Source of the DNA: Collybia mongolica
Lineage: Eukaryota > Basidiomycota > Agaricomycetes > Agaricales > Clitocybaceae
Assembly (NCBI GenBank): GCA_013420905.1
Contig: JAAXNY010000001.1
Coordinates: forward strand, 2,356,001 to 2,420,000
Reading direction: 5' to 3'
DNA: 64,000 bases
Shown here piece by piece: positions 33,587 through 43,936 of the stretch. Under the pieces are notes generated by a model. It was not told where the DNA came from, did not search any database, and saw nothing but the letters and a program-made list of their open reading frames with translations. A program made the translations under genes and the position numbers. Each line of letters opens with the position of its first letter. Within the stretch, counting starts at the first letter, position 1.

Positions 33587-33951
33587 TAGGGAATATTCAA
33601 GATTGGCCTTTGTCGTTCGGTACGACTTCAAAGGTTACAAGCGCCCATGTCCGGAGGTACATTTGGTTTATTTGGCTTGATCTTCGAGATAAAATACATG
33701 GGACTTGCCAAATAAGGTGCGTTCCCGGACCAGGATTGACAGCCGTGGGTGGCAGAGGACTCGTTGCAGAGTGAGAGTTGTTGATCCAAGATGGACAGAA
33801 TGAAGTACACTATTATTTGGAGATATTCTAGACTAACTACCGGCAATTACAGAGCATTAGATTTATTTCTAGTCATGACTATTTGGCTCGTTCGAGACTC
33901 GTTGATTGCTGTCCAATTTGCTGATAAATGTATGTGTCGTAGCCACGCACT

Positions 33952-35098
33952 CTACGATAGAGAAATCTGTTTCTGGACATTGTCAGATGGTTTCCATGTT
34001 TCAAAATTTCTGTGCCGACTCTCTTGGCGACGGGACCCATTGGCCCCGATGATATCAAACGTCACATTCTCCAATGAGCGGCACTCAATGAACCAGATCC
34101 TGATCGCCTCACTTGACCCAACCCCTGCCCCAAAATTTCTCCAAGTAGCTTCCGTCCACCTGAAATTCAACGCCCTCAAACAGGGGTAGTTCCGCAACCG
34201 CAGCTCCTGGTGAAACATGAGTCACTATCTCTGGACCGAGGACGACAAAACTTTTACATACCCTTATGTCTTTGAAGCAACCCGGATGATCGACGCTCTC
34301 GGCGAGTGAGAGGTTGGTCAGCCTTTCAATGCCGACTGATGCTAGGGACATTGCATGGCAGTCAAAAAGGATAGTGAAGAAGGCGCGGGCCGGATTTTGC
34401 CAATATTTTAGGGCGCCCATGGTATGTTCCATTATCCCGGGCTCGGAAAATAGTACATGGATGTCTTGGACCGAGGAGACCCGCTTCAAAATTTCCAGAG
34501 CTGCCGGACTGGGGTCTGGTTCATGGCCCCAGCGTAGGACTCGTAGTTCTGGGAGCCGAACACCGTCTAGGGGGAGGCCAGGGGGTTGAATACTAGAATC
34601 TATTCTCAGATCCTGTAACGTCGATTGCGCTTCCACGAACGCGAGTAGATCGCTATTACATGCTAATGTGGTGGAGAATTCGAGGAGCCTGAAGGGAAAC
34701 GCGGCGTTCAGGGGCTTGGTTGTGTCGAAGAGAGACATGTTGAGCGTAAGGCGCTGGAGATTAGGGAGGTGTTTCAAACAGCGTATGAGTTGAGCCCCTT
34801 CCTCGTCGCCGAAGAGGATAGTTTTGGGACCGTCTATATCCTTCCTTTCAAAGTCCACTCGTAGGCATTGCACATGCTTTGAACGCCCGCTGTTAGAGAG
34901 CGCCTTCATACACGATGCGAAGCGCGTGCGGTCAAGATCGAGGTCGATCGATTGATAGAGGACCGTACACGCGATACTGGATATCCTCTTGTTGGCTGTC
35001 ATGAGATTCACCAGCGATTTCAAGTCCAAGCACCTGAAAATGCCTTGGATCAACTCGGCTGGGAGTTCAGCTTCCAGCCGGAAGGATTCACGAGGCAT
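33952..35098 (-). CDS. F-box protein (separate from the tandem family)
   Basis: Exon 1 (34262-35098) and exon 2 (33952-34206), with a 55-nt GTATGT..CAG intron, give 363 aa. The F-box is at about residues 10-50 (LPAELIQGIFRCLDLKSLVN, then TANKRISSIACTVLYQSIDL). Leu-rich segments follow (LKHLPNLQRLTLNMSLF, VRLPELRVLRWG, IERLTNLSLAES, YPCLRALNFRW). Reading through the intron also gives an open frame (329 aa), but splicing restores the LRR-like LRLRNYPCLRALNFRW, so I prefer the spliced form. It probably recruits an unknown substrate to an SCF ubiquitin ligase. Its intron position differs from the tandem family, so it is an independent F-box lineage. Confidence 0.75.
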
Positions 35099-35836
35099 CG
35101 CGGGTATGTGGGGTGGCGTGAAGCGGCTAGCCTAAGTCTTGACAAGAGTGTGAGGACTTTATACCGACTGAGGGATCAAAAGCAGTGCAAACATAAGGCC
35201 CACACGCGTCCGATCGAAGGATAGAGTATACAAGATAATAGATTGTTTTGTATTCCCCTATAAGCTATAGCGATAATCGATGAGGGGGGCTTGTTATGAC
35301 TCCTCGATTGTCTTTAAACCAATTTGTGGGCGTCGACTCCCTTGGAGTTATCCGCGTAAGACAATACCATAAAATCAAGGGTGAAATTCTGAGAATAAGC
35401 CCACAAGAGTAGCGCCAACGGCCATAAGCGTTCAATCTTCCTAAAATGGAACGGGGATCAGAATAGGACCGCAATTTTGTAATTCGTAGTCAGTGATCCT
35501 ACGTACCTTGTGTCTTTTTGACGCATATACAATCTTACCTGTGCTTTTTGAGGCATTGGGAAGATACTGAGTGTGGTTAACGTCACGGTCCCTTCGGTGA
35601 GTAACTCAAGTTGACGCGTGTGGCAACACCCGATGCGCCATGCCGTAATCTTACCCAGCCGGAGTCAAAATAGCCGATGTGCCCGGGCCCGCTCAACACT
35701 TAGTAACAGTAGGTCCACGTAGTACTGGCACCAATTGTGATACGACCTGTGCCGCTGCATGACGACGTCAAACAAATTCCAGGAACAAGGATCACAACAT
35801 ATTGCCTTTACTGGCGCTTATGTGTTTAGCATACTA
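35099..35836. other. Intergenic, left flank of the inverted-repeat element
   Basis: Promoter region of the F-box gene at 35098 and spacer. Nothing else recognised. Confidence 0.4.
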
Positions 35837-36325
35837 TCAATGGCCCATCATTGCCTATGGGCAGGGTAATGCTTATTTTCATTTTGGCCACTTCCACCGC
35901 TCCGTTTGCCTCAAAAAAAAAAACATAGCTTGCTGCATGTTATCGAAATAAGACCCTCAACTCAGAACAATGAATAAACATCCTGTGATTTATGCGGAGG
36001 CTCGAGAAGGTGGTTTCAGTCAAGTGCATTGTCTTTTCATGGTCAGACCTACAACTAGGGGAGAGGTCACAGGAAATCGGTTGGATACAAAATTTTCTAT
36101 GTATCAATGACTCCTATTCTAGATATTTTATAAGGGTATAGAGCGCGAGATACCATGGCAGGCCCCAGTTTTGTTGTTCACAGAGGTGAAAGTGACAAGG
36201 ACCCTTGTGTTCATCGTGACATTTTCAGATCCCGCTATAGCTCGGCAGTTGACACCGCATGTTTCGGGGTATGAAATATGCTAATTTTTGATGTGACAAC
36301 AGTGACGAAAATAAGCAGTAACTTA

Positions 36326-37293
36326 CTATCACTGGTTGGGAGTTTCAAAATTTTGATCAAATTGTGAATAGAAGATCGGTTACACATTTTGCTAATCGGA
36401 CTTGGGGAATCGGTTCTATGACGTCTGAACAAGGTACAAACGTGCTAACTTGGAAAATGGTGGATGTGTCGTTGTGTCGGAATGAAGCCGGTCGAAAAGT
36501 TAAGAGTTTCAAAATTCTGTCACGGAGAGTAACGCTGACTCATACGGCCAATTACATCTCCGCTCGGCGTCAAATTGACGCGATGCCCCGTTCCTCTCGA
36601 GAATACTCATTGAGGCTACTTAGACATGTTTTCCCTGAAAACAGTTACGCAAAGTGTGATAAGGAAGAGCAATACCAGTGCGTTCCTGGATATCCCTAAT
36701 GACTTTGGCATAGTTGGGCTTTGCCTCGGCGCGGAGCAGCGTGCATGCCTCTTGAATGAGCTTCTCGACTTCAGGGCTGATGGTACCTCGCCGGGAAGAC
36801 TTGGCAGAAGCCTTTCGAGGAGGCATGCCCTCCGCGCCATAAGAGGATGGACGACAGGAGACGCGACTGTGGAGCCAAGAGTTTCAAACAAACGCGTCGC
36901 GTCGTGCTGAGTTACGGACTTTGAAATATGATCACCCTTGTCACGCTAAAACGCTCAATCCTTTGTAGCTTTTGTTCCATTCCTCTCAATGCTCCAAAAA
37001 TTTAAATGAGACATCTTAGACATGTTTGGATGATGCTTGCAAACTTTGGTGATATTCCGCTGAGTGATCCTTAAATCCGAAGCTGTTTAAATTGGGTTTT
37101 TCATTTTTTCTCATAATGTTGGCTATATCGCAACACATCTGTGGTTGAATTCCCTCATTTCTGTTATGGAGTCTATTATAGTGGTACATAGCTAGACTAT
37201 CTCACCAAAGATCAGTGTTTTTGTGCCCGCGATCCCTTAAAAACCTACATTTTGAAACTCCCAACCAGTTTTGAAACCCCTAACACGTGATAG
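36326..37293. mobile_element. Nested TA-flanked pogo-like element
   Basis: 968 bp inserted in the left arm of the larger element. The ends are CTATCAC...GTGATAG flanked by TA (36324-36325 and 37294-37295). Just inside, CTGGTTGGGAGTTTCAAAAT occurs in inverted orientation at both ends. The right end has an extra GTGTTAGGGGTTTCAAAA unit, and GAGTTTCAAA words recur inside. The uninterrupted right arm of the host element (GACGAAAATAAGCAATACACGT) shows the empty site. It carries only the N-terminal part of a transposase, so it is non-autonomous. Confidence 0.8.
36620..36826 (-). pseudogene. N-terminal helix-turn-helix fragment of a pogo-like transposase
   Basis: 68-aa frame: basic start (MPPRKASAKSSRRG), then EKLIQEACTLLRAEAKPNYA and a second helix TGIALPYHTLRNCFQGKHV, which resembles the psq/CENP-B-type DNA-binding domain at the start of pogo-family transposases. 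It ends after this domain with no DDE part. It may be a dead remnant, or a small DNA-binding protein that still recognises the ends of the element. Confidence 0.6.
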
Positions 37294-37751
37294 TACACGT
37301 CTCATTTGAAATCGAGCACGCCCGCCACATTTTCTCCCCCAAAAAAAATATCTGAGGCAGGGCAATCTGTCCGTAAGAACCAGTTCTATATACTAGTAAC
37401 TTCATGAATCCTCATTTTTCTATTTCATAGCGTTACGGGGGAGGGAGTCAAAAATCGGCATTAGTGGGCCACCCACAGTACAAGCATATGTCAATTTAAT
37501 TATTGTGAGGGACCATGAAATGTAGCGACAAGTACTTTTCTGATATTACACATGATTCGGGTCCTCAATTGCAATGTATCATCTCAAACGTTTCATAAAA
37601 GGTGATGGCGCCATAAAGAAGGAACTTTCGTAGCAGTTGCACTCACCAACACGGGCTACTGCTGCCGTCGCCCCAATATATAAAAACATCCATATTACCA
37701 GCGCGCGCGACTTTGAGGCTAATTTCTTAGGCGACAGAGATAATACTCCTT

Positions 37752-39337
37752 TCATGTGGGGTCACCAAGAGCAGGGATTTTCGCAGTAATTGCATTTATT
37801 AAGGTGGGTTGTTCTCGTTTTCCCAGGGTGTGAACCCACATCCGTATGGTCAGTCTTCGCAATTTCCAGGCGGCGTAGAGCGTATGACGGAATACATAAT
37901 CTGTTTCTAGGCCACGGATGAAACCAGGCTGATATCCTAGTTAGAAATCGACCTCGCGTGTTACACGAAATGGCTCACCTCGTCGTGTGGTCCCTGTGCC
38001 CCTTCGGCCTTGCGGCACTGTGTAATTTCCAAATCAAGCCGGTCGAGACTGGGGCAACGCTCGGCGAGTAAAGCCACCAGCTGGGGGGTCAGAGTTTCAA
38101 CGAACAAGGTCAGGGAATTAAGTCGTGGAGTCGATAGGGAAGTTAAGATATTCGCCACATCGGCGTATTTCAAGCTTGGCTCTGTGAGAATAAGCGACGA
38201 TAACGACTGAGCCAGTGGCGTCATAGCTTCCACAAACTTCAAGTGAAACGCTTTGGTAAGCTTGAGGCTGAGTGTTTTTAGGTCCCTAAATGCTACACCC
38301 TGGAAGCACCCCCGAACCCATTCTTTCCCGACGGGTTCCATGGGTAGTTGGTGAGTTTTGCAGCAGGAATGATGCATGATATACAGCTCCTTCAAATCAG
38401 GATGGTCGACGAGTAGACGGTTAAAGCCAGAGGGCTCGTCGATGTGGTGAAGGTCGAATGGAATGTTCAGCATTAATCGATCAAGCTTGGGGAATTTTCC
38501 CAGGCCATCAAAGAAAGGTGCTAATTCGAGGTGATCTTTAATGGCCATGGAAAGAATTCTGAGGGACGGGCCAACTTGAATCAAGAACGGAACAAGGGCA
38601 CTAGTGACCGCCTTTCTGAGGTCCTCTTTAGGTACTGCGCGCGCAGGGTCTATATGGAGAGCCAACTCGAGCTCTTCCAGATCTTTTAGACCTGTCAAAC
38701 GGACACATGCTTCGGCAAAGGTCATTAGTGGTATGTCGAGGCATAGCACCCGCAAATTGGAACCAAAGAGTGGTCGTATGGCATCAAACAGAGGCTCGTC
38801 GAACCGATCAGGGCCGTCCCAGCGCAGATTCACGCTTTCAACATTGGTGAGCCCTTCACCTGCATCTTTCACGGAGCGATACCTCTTCTTTATCTCCCTG
38901 TCCCGGGTCTGGGAACTTGTTGGTATCCGTCGTTGTGATCTAATGCGTCGAAGAAGTTGTATGATTTCTCGTAATAAAGATATTGGTCTCTCTGGCAGGA
39001 CCGGTATGTTGTGGATTGCCGTCTGTAATGCGATAGGCCAGATCGTGAGTGTGCGAACACGGCCCGCCGCAGCGGGAAATCTACGAGTTCTGCTGAGCAA
39101 GCAAAAAAAGGTTTCTCGTTTGGTAACTCACTTCAGATTCTCGACGACCTGAAACAAACGTGATGGTCGTAGATCCCTGAGTTCAAGCTCCTGATATCGC
39201 AGATCCATGACCTGCTCGTAGAAGACACGGTGTGCACCCATGTATCTAACCAACTCGTCCGGTTCTATAAACTCTGCGATGGCCATCCATAGCTCGTTGG
39301 GTAACTGCCTGGGTGTTTTCGTTGTGACTGCGTCCAT
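37752..39337 (-). CDS. F-box/LRR-like protein inside the inverted-repeat element
   Basis: Three exons (39132-39337, 37979-39089, 37752-37928; introns 42 and 50 nt) give 497 aa. The F-box is RQLPNELWMAIAEFIEPDEL (about 9-28), followed by RVFYEQVMDLRYQELELRDL and Leu-rich segments (LTGLKDLEELELALHI, FPKLDRLMLNI, HPDLKELYIM, CPSLDRLDLEI). The last exon (WKLRRLTIRMW..LINAITAKIPAL) lines up with the last exon of the tandem family. Exon sizes and phases (2, then 0) are the same as in the genes at 5.4 and 14.4 kb, so this is a dispersed member of that family. The first acceptor is a CAGCAG tandem (39090-39095), which allows two products differing by one residue. Intact, hence probably functional. 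Confidence 0.75.
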
Positions 39338-40497
39338 CGGTGGCAACGTTTTGGAGACTGTAGTGGGGCGGGTTGTATGTAGTGGGATGGGTTGTCTTTC
39401 TGATATAGGTACTGGGTACCAAGTATTGACGACGTATGCCCAGTGTATGGCTTGGAGTTGGAATGGAGTATTGGTGTTCAAGCTGAGCGCTTGGCGCTTG
39501 TGTGGTGGTTCACTAGGGGCAGGTGACTCAGCATCAGCCCTTAACCTCGGGTTAACACACTAGTTATGCCTGACGCTTCCGGGACGTCGCAATGGTTGCA
39601 CCTGAAGGGGTTTGATGAAGTTAGGAGTCTGTTTGAGATGCACGAGGCGAATCGATATAAAGCTATATTCGAGATCGTTTTCATTGTTCACGCAAGTGTT
39701 GTGTATATTTATTTATTTATTTTGTTATTCCTTATTTGCAAGCTTGCACTTGGCGATCAATTATTGTTTTATTGTTTATTTATTGTCCTTTGTCTTGAAC
39801 CTGATCTCCACTCCCTTAGCATAACAAATGTCTATGTATTGGACTTCCTTTTGACACCAACTTTTCTGGCAAGGTTGCCACATACTATGGGTGGCCCACT
39901 AATGCCGATTTTTGACTCTCTCCCCCGTAACGCTACGAAATGAAAAAATGAGGATCCATGAAGTTACAAATATATAGAACTGGTTCTTACGGACAGATTG
40001 CCCTGCCTCAATTATTTTTTTGGGGGGAGAAAATGTGGCGGGCATTGACCAAGACGACGGGCTCGATTTCAGGAAATGAGACGTGTATTGCTTATTTTCG
40101 TCACCGAGCCGGGAAGCTAGGGGCACCTGGAAATGTAACGACGGTCCCTGTCACTCACAATGAATCTGAAGCCTGCCATGGAAGCTGACACTCTGTACCC
40201 TTATAAAATGTATAGAATAGAAGCTATTGATATATAGAAGGTTTCATATCCAACTGATTTCCCGTGCCCTTTCCCATAGTTGTGGGCCTGACTATGAAAA
40301 GACACTACACTTGACTAAAATCACCTTCTCGAGCCTCCCCATAAACTCAGGACGTATATTTCTTGTTCTGAGTCGAGGATCTTATTTGGATAACAAACAT
40401 CAAGCTATGGTTTTTCATTTGAGGCAAACGGAGCTGTGGAAGTAGTTAAAATGAAAATAAGCATTACACTGCCCGTAGGCAATGATGGGCCACTGAT

Positions 40498-40901
40498 AAT
40501 ACATACCACTGGTCAAACCTCTTGTCGGCCTTTGTCATGGAGAGTTAGCACGAAGTTGGACTGTTATCAGATGAACGGACCCAGATCATTGATATAGGTT
40601 GGAATTCAAGGTCAGTCATGAGGACGGGGTTCGAGCCGCATCCTTTATCGGGTTGACGGTTTGACGTCGTCAACGGGTACCTAGAAAGGGATCTTTCTAT
40701 TCACCCTGGAAAGAAAAGACGCCTAGGCCGTCTCGACGTAGGATATACAAAGCCCTTTGTCATTAACTTGGAGTATATCACGACCTTAGCATGGATCCAA
40801 CTCGAGGCTGCCCTTGTTAAGCACTTTGTCCGCCCAGGTGAGTCTTACACTTATATTATTATCAGGACGTTTCTGATCACCATGAATTAAATAAAGTCTT
40901 C
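40498..40901. other. Intergenic
   Basis: Right flank of the inverted-repeat element and 5' region of the next gene. A possible 5' exon with ATG at about 40791 runs into a stop at once, so I start the next gene at 40902. Confidence 0.35.
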
Positions 40902-41567
40902 ATGATGAACATCCATATGGACAACATACGTATTGACCGGCTACATCAGCCAATTACCGACATTAATCTTTGTGTCCAGTTCGCACCACAAGGCATATGT
41001 GACGAACTAGGAGAACTTGGTGTGAAGCGAGCGCCCCGTCAACGTAATCAAGTCGATCCACCGAGGGCCAATCATTTTTCATTATGGCTAGGTTTTGGGG
41101 GAGCTGATGTTGTAATGCTCGACGGAATACCGGGCTGTCCTGTCCATGACCCTGCTAAGGCAGTCGATCCTCGCCCTCGCCAGGCTTTCGTGCGCCTTTC
41201 CGCCAAGTCAATCCCAACAGATGATGATATTGGTTGTGTCCTAAGGGAACTAAACGTCCGAGGGGGAACGACTGTCGACGAGATTGTTCAGCTTTGCCTA
41301 AGGAACCGCCGCCATCTATACAATTATATTCCAGTTCACAAACAACAGGCGGGCTGCCGTCACTGGATCCATCTCGTCTCCCAAGACCTTGAAAGGGCCG
41401 GAATCGTGGGCAAAGGTTTCGGAGATGATGTCCTCGGGTTCTTGAAAACGTATTATAGTCGGTATCCTTATCAAAATGCCAGTCGGCGGTGGGATAGTTC
41501 TGGGAACTGGGGACCGAGAAAAGGCTTTGTTTGGGCGGACATCAGGCAAGGTTCATTCCACAAATAG
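40902..41567 (+). CDS. DUF7770-like fungal protein
   Basis: Single open exon of 221 aa. The sequence runs QPITDINLCVQFAPQGICDE, ANHFSLWLGFGGADVVMLDG, then the block VDEIVQLCLRNRRHLYNYIP and GCRHWIHLVSQDLERAGIVG. This layout (an N-terminal beta-rich part, then a helical part ending in C-R-x-W..DLE..G) is what I recall for the DUF7770 family of mushroom genomes. Function unknown. The first ATG pair at 40902/40905 gives the start; an upstream non-coding exon with an intron ending at about 40896 is likely. The end RQGSFHK is just before a possible intron, so a short last exon could be missed. Confidence 0.55.
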   Translation: MMNIHMDNIRIDRLHQPITDINLCVQFAPQGICDELGELGVKRAPRQRNQVDPPRANHFSLWLGFGGADVVMLDGIPGCPVHDPAKAVDPRPRQAFVRLSAKSIPTDDDIGCVLRELNVRGGTTVDEIVQLCLRNRRHLYNYIPVHKQQAGCRHWIHLVSQDLERAGIVGKGFGDDVLGFLKTYYSRYPYQNASRRWDSSGNWGPRKGFVWADIRQGSFHK

Positions 41568-41944
41568 GTAAATCAGATTGAGTTTTGGATTCTCCTGAGA
41601 GTTGTTCATTTTTATTTTTATTTCAGTCAAGCTGGCAGAGGACGGGGCGTATCTGACAAATTAAGATCACATACCAGGTAATACTGAGCCTCTTTTACAA
41701 CGGTGGCAACGTCCGGTTGTTAGCATACCTTCTTGGTTTTATATACACTGGTTGTTTTTGTCCAGTCCAATAGCTGGGTCAAAACATGACATTCTGAGTC
41801 CTGGCGCCAAATAAATAGGCTGTGCGGCAAAAGATTTTGACTTGTGGCTGTGTAAAGCATTGAACACGTCGCCACGTCGTGTTCGTGGTCCTCGCACACC
41901 CCGCCATCATCATACCTCAAATCCAGTCTATCTAACTCTGTAGG

Positions 41945-43710
41945 ATGGATCTCCTACATACACAGCTCTCGAACATACAACGACAGCTGTCGTTCGTATC
42001 GGTGGATCCTATCGACTGGAAGCTCTATGTCCAAGCTTTTTCTTGGGCTGTGACGCTCTTCGAATCGTATCTACTGTGCGTCGACAAGTACTGGGTTCAA
42101 ATGCTTCACTAATTGACTACTGCGATATTCTAGTTTGCGACAGTATCCGCTTTACTCCAAAACCGAGCCCCCTCCTGCTCTTGCGGGACATTTCGACTCC
42201 GAAGTGTTTAACAAGTCGCAGGCGTACGGCAAGGACAAGGCCAAGTTTGCGCTATTCTCAGGAATCTACAAGCAATGCATTGATTCATTGATGCTACACT
42301 ATGGCTTCTATGCCTGGTCTTGGAATGCTTCCGGAAGTCTTTTGGCACGGTTCGGCTATGGTGTTGAGTATGAGGTGCGTCGTCACACAGTATATACCAA
42401 ACTATGCGTTCATGTCTGCTTTAGATCCTCCAATCCATTGGCTTTGTTTTCATCCTGTTCTTCCTGTCTTCGATTCCCACACAGCCTCTGTCAGTCTATG
42501 GCACGTTTGTTTTGGAGGAAAAGCACGGGTTCAACAAGACGACACCAAGCTTGTTCGTGGTTGATCTTTTGAAGTCATGGGGTCTTGCGTTCGTTCTTGG
42601 ATCTCCGTTTTTGGCTATTTTCTTGTACATCTTCAAGTGGGCTGGTGACCGCTTCGTACCTTGGCTTATGGGATTCATGTAGGTTGTCGTACCGACGAAT
42701 TAGGGGCTGAACTAACCCCTTTACCATAGGATCTCCTTCCAACTCATCATGGTTATCATATACCCAACCGTCATCCAACCCATGTTCAACAAGCTTTCGC
42801 CGTTGGCTGCTGGTGACCTTCGCAACAGAATTGAATCTTTGGCGACCAAGTTGCACTTCCCTCTGAAGCACTTGTATGAGATTGACGGTTCGAAGCGAAG
42901 CTCTCACAGCAACGCCTACTTCTTTGGACTTCCATGGGTACGGTATTCGTCAATACACGTATACACCGACTTACCATGACATTTTTAGAGCAAGCACATC
43001 GTTATCTTCGATACCCTCATCCAACAAAGCAAGCCTGACGAAGTCGAGGCCGTGCTTGGTCTGTATTATATTCTGAATCCGTTTTTAGGTTAACTCATTT
43101 AAGCTTCTACCAGCTCATGAACTTGGCCACTGGTACTACCTTCACCCCACGAAGATGATGGCTGTCTCGCAGCTACACATTTTCACTATCCTCGCCTTAT
43201 TCCCGGCCTTCCTCCACGCACCTCCTCTTCTCCGGTCATTCGATTTCTCCAAGGCTATTTCGGCCCAGCCTCCTACAATTGTTGCATTCCTCTTGTTCCA
43301 GGTTCGTTGTACATGTTTCAAGGATCAAATCCAGTTATACTTACCGTTACATGCATGTAGATGATCCTTACCCCTCTCGAGGCAATTGTCAGCATCGGCA
43401 TGAACGCGATCAGCCGACACTTCGAATGGGAAGCCGACAGGTTTGCATGTGAGCTACAAGATAAACTCAAGTCGGAGGAAATGCATGATATGGGTGACCG
43501 TCTTGGGCGTGCCCTGATCACTCTTCATGTGAAGAATTTGTCAACCGTCTGGGTTGATTGGCTGTAAGTTGTCGTCAAATTGCCTGTAATAAATAAATTA
43601 CTGAGTTTGTCTACAGATACTCTGCTTATCACCACTCCCACCCGACTTTGACGGAGCGGCTGCGGGGCCTTGAATCCTTCCAGGCTCAACGGAAGAAAAA
43701 GAAGTTGTAA
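41945..43710 (+). CDS. STE24: CAAX prenyl protease Ste24 (M48 zinc metalloprotease)
   Basis: Eight exons (41945-42075, 42134-42374, 42425-42678, 42730-42937, 42989-43058, 43114-43301, 43361-43563, 43617-43710) give 462 aa, normal for the family. Ste24 is a multi-pass ER/nuclear-envelope protease that removes the -aaX tripeptide from farnesylated proteins and trims the a-factor type pheromone precursor, important in basidiomycete mating. The zinc site HELGH is at about 303-307, split from the preceding codon by intron 5; the third ligand is in FEWEAD (about 385-390). Other landmarks are TLFESYLLLRQYPLYS, KSQAYGKDKAKF, YGTFVLEEKHGFNK, FFGLPWSKHIVIFDTL and the C-terminal di-lysine-like KKKKL. 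Every intron splices in frame. Confidence 0.95.
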
Positions 43711-43936
43711 CGGTTTCATATATCTTCCAAAATATCCGGTCCTACCTGGTATATAGTCCCGTGTATACACTCTGGTAATCTATCTATCGATTTCTATGAA
43801 TGTCTGATAGACAGCAAGACACAATCATTTTGTACGTCTTTCTTGGCGGTGGAATGATGCCGTCCTCCACAGGCGACCCAGCCAACGCCTTCATAAAAAC
43901 CAAACAAGTGATATCTATTAAATAACAATCAAGTCG

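Larger units (their letters stand above)
35837..40497. mobile_element. TA-flanked element with ~0.6-kb terminal inverted repeats carrying an F-box gene
   Basis: The left arm (35837-37478, after removing a 968-bp insertion) and the right arm (39886-40497) are inverted copies, roughly 80% alike. They start TCARTGGCCCATCATTGCC and run inward through the TTATTTTCATTTT, CTCGAGAAGGTG-like, TTATA(A)AGGGT, CCATGGCAGGC, GACGAAAATAAGCA, CCCGCCACATTTTCTCC and GCGTTACGGGGGAG blocks to AGTGGGCCACCCA. Both outer ends are flanked by TA (35835-35836 and 40498-40499). The 2.4 kb inside hold one intact F-box gene and no transposase of their own. This looks like an old non-autonomous TIR element, possibly of the Tc1/mariner-pogo type, that has captured a gene. 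Two independent insertions of one repeat in inverted orientation would be the alternative. Confidence 0.65.

Noticed and set aside
34109..34260. Unspliced 329-aa version of the F-box gene at 34-35 kb
   Set aside because: Removing the GTATGT..CAG intron restores an LRR-like continuation in phase; the read-through frame gives no family-like sequence.
39700..39790. AT-rich TTTATTTATTTA run as a possible origin or centromere-like site
   Set aside because: Short low-complexity DNA without other supporting features.
40620..40640. Possible tRNA B-box (GGGTTCGAGCC)
   Set aside because: No matching A-box or cloverleaf could be drawn around it.
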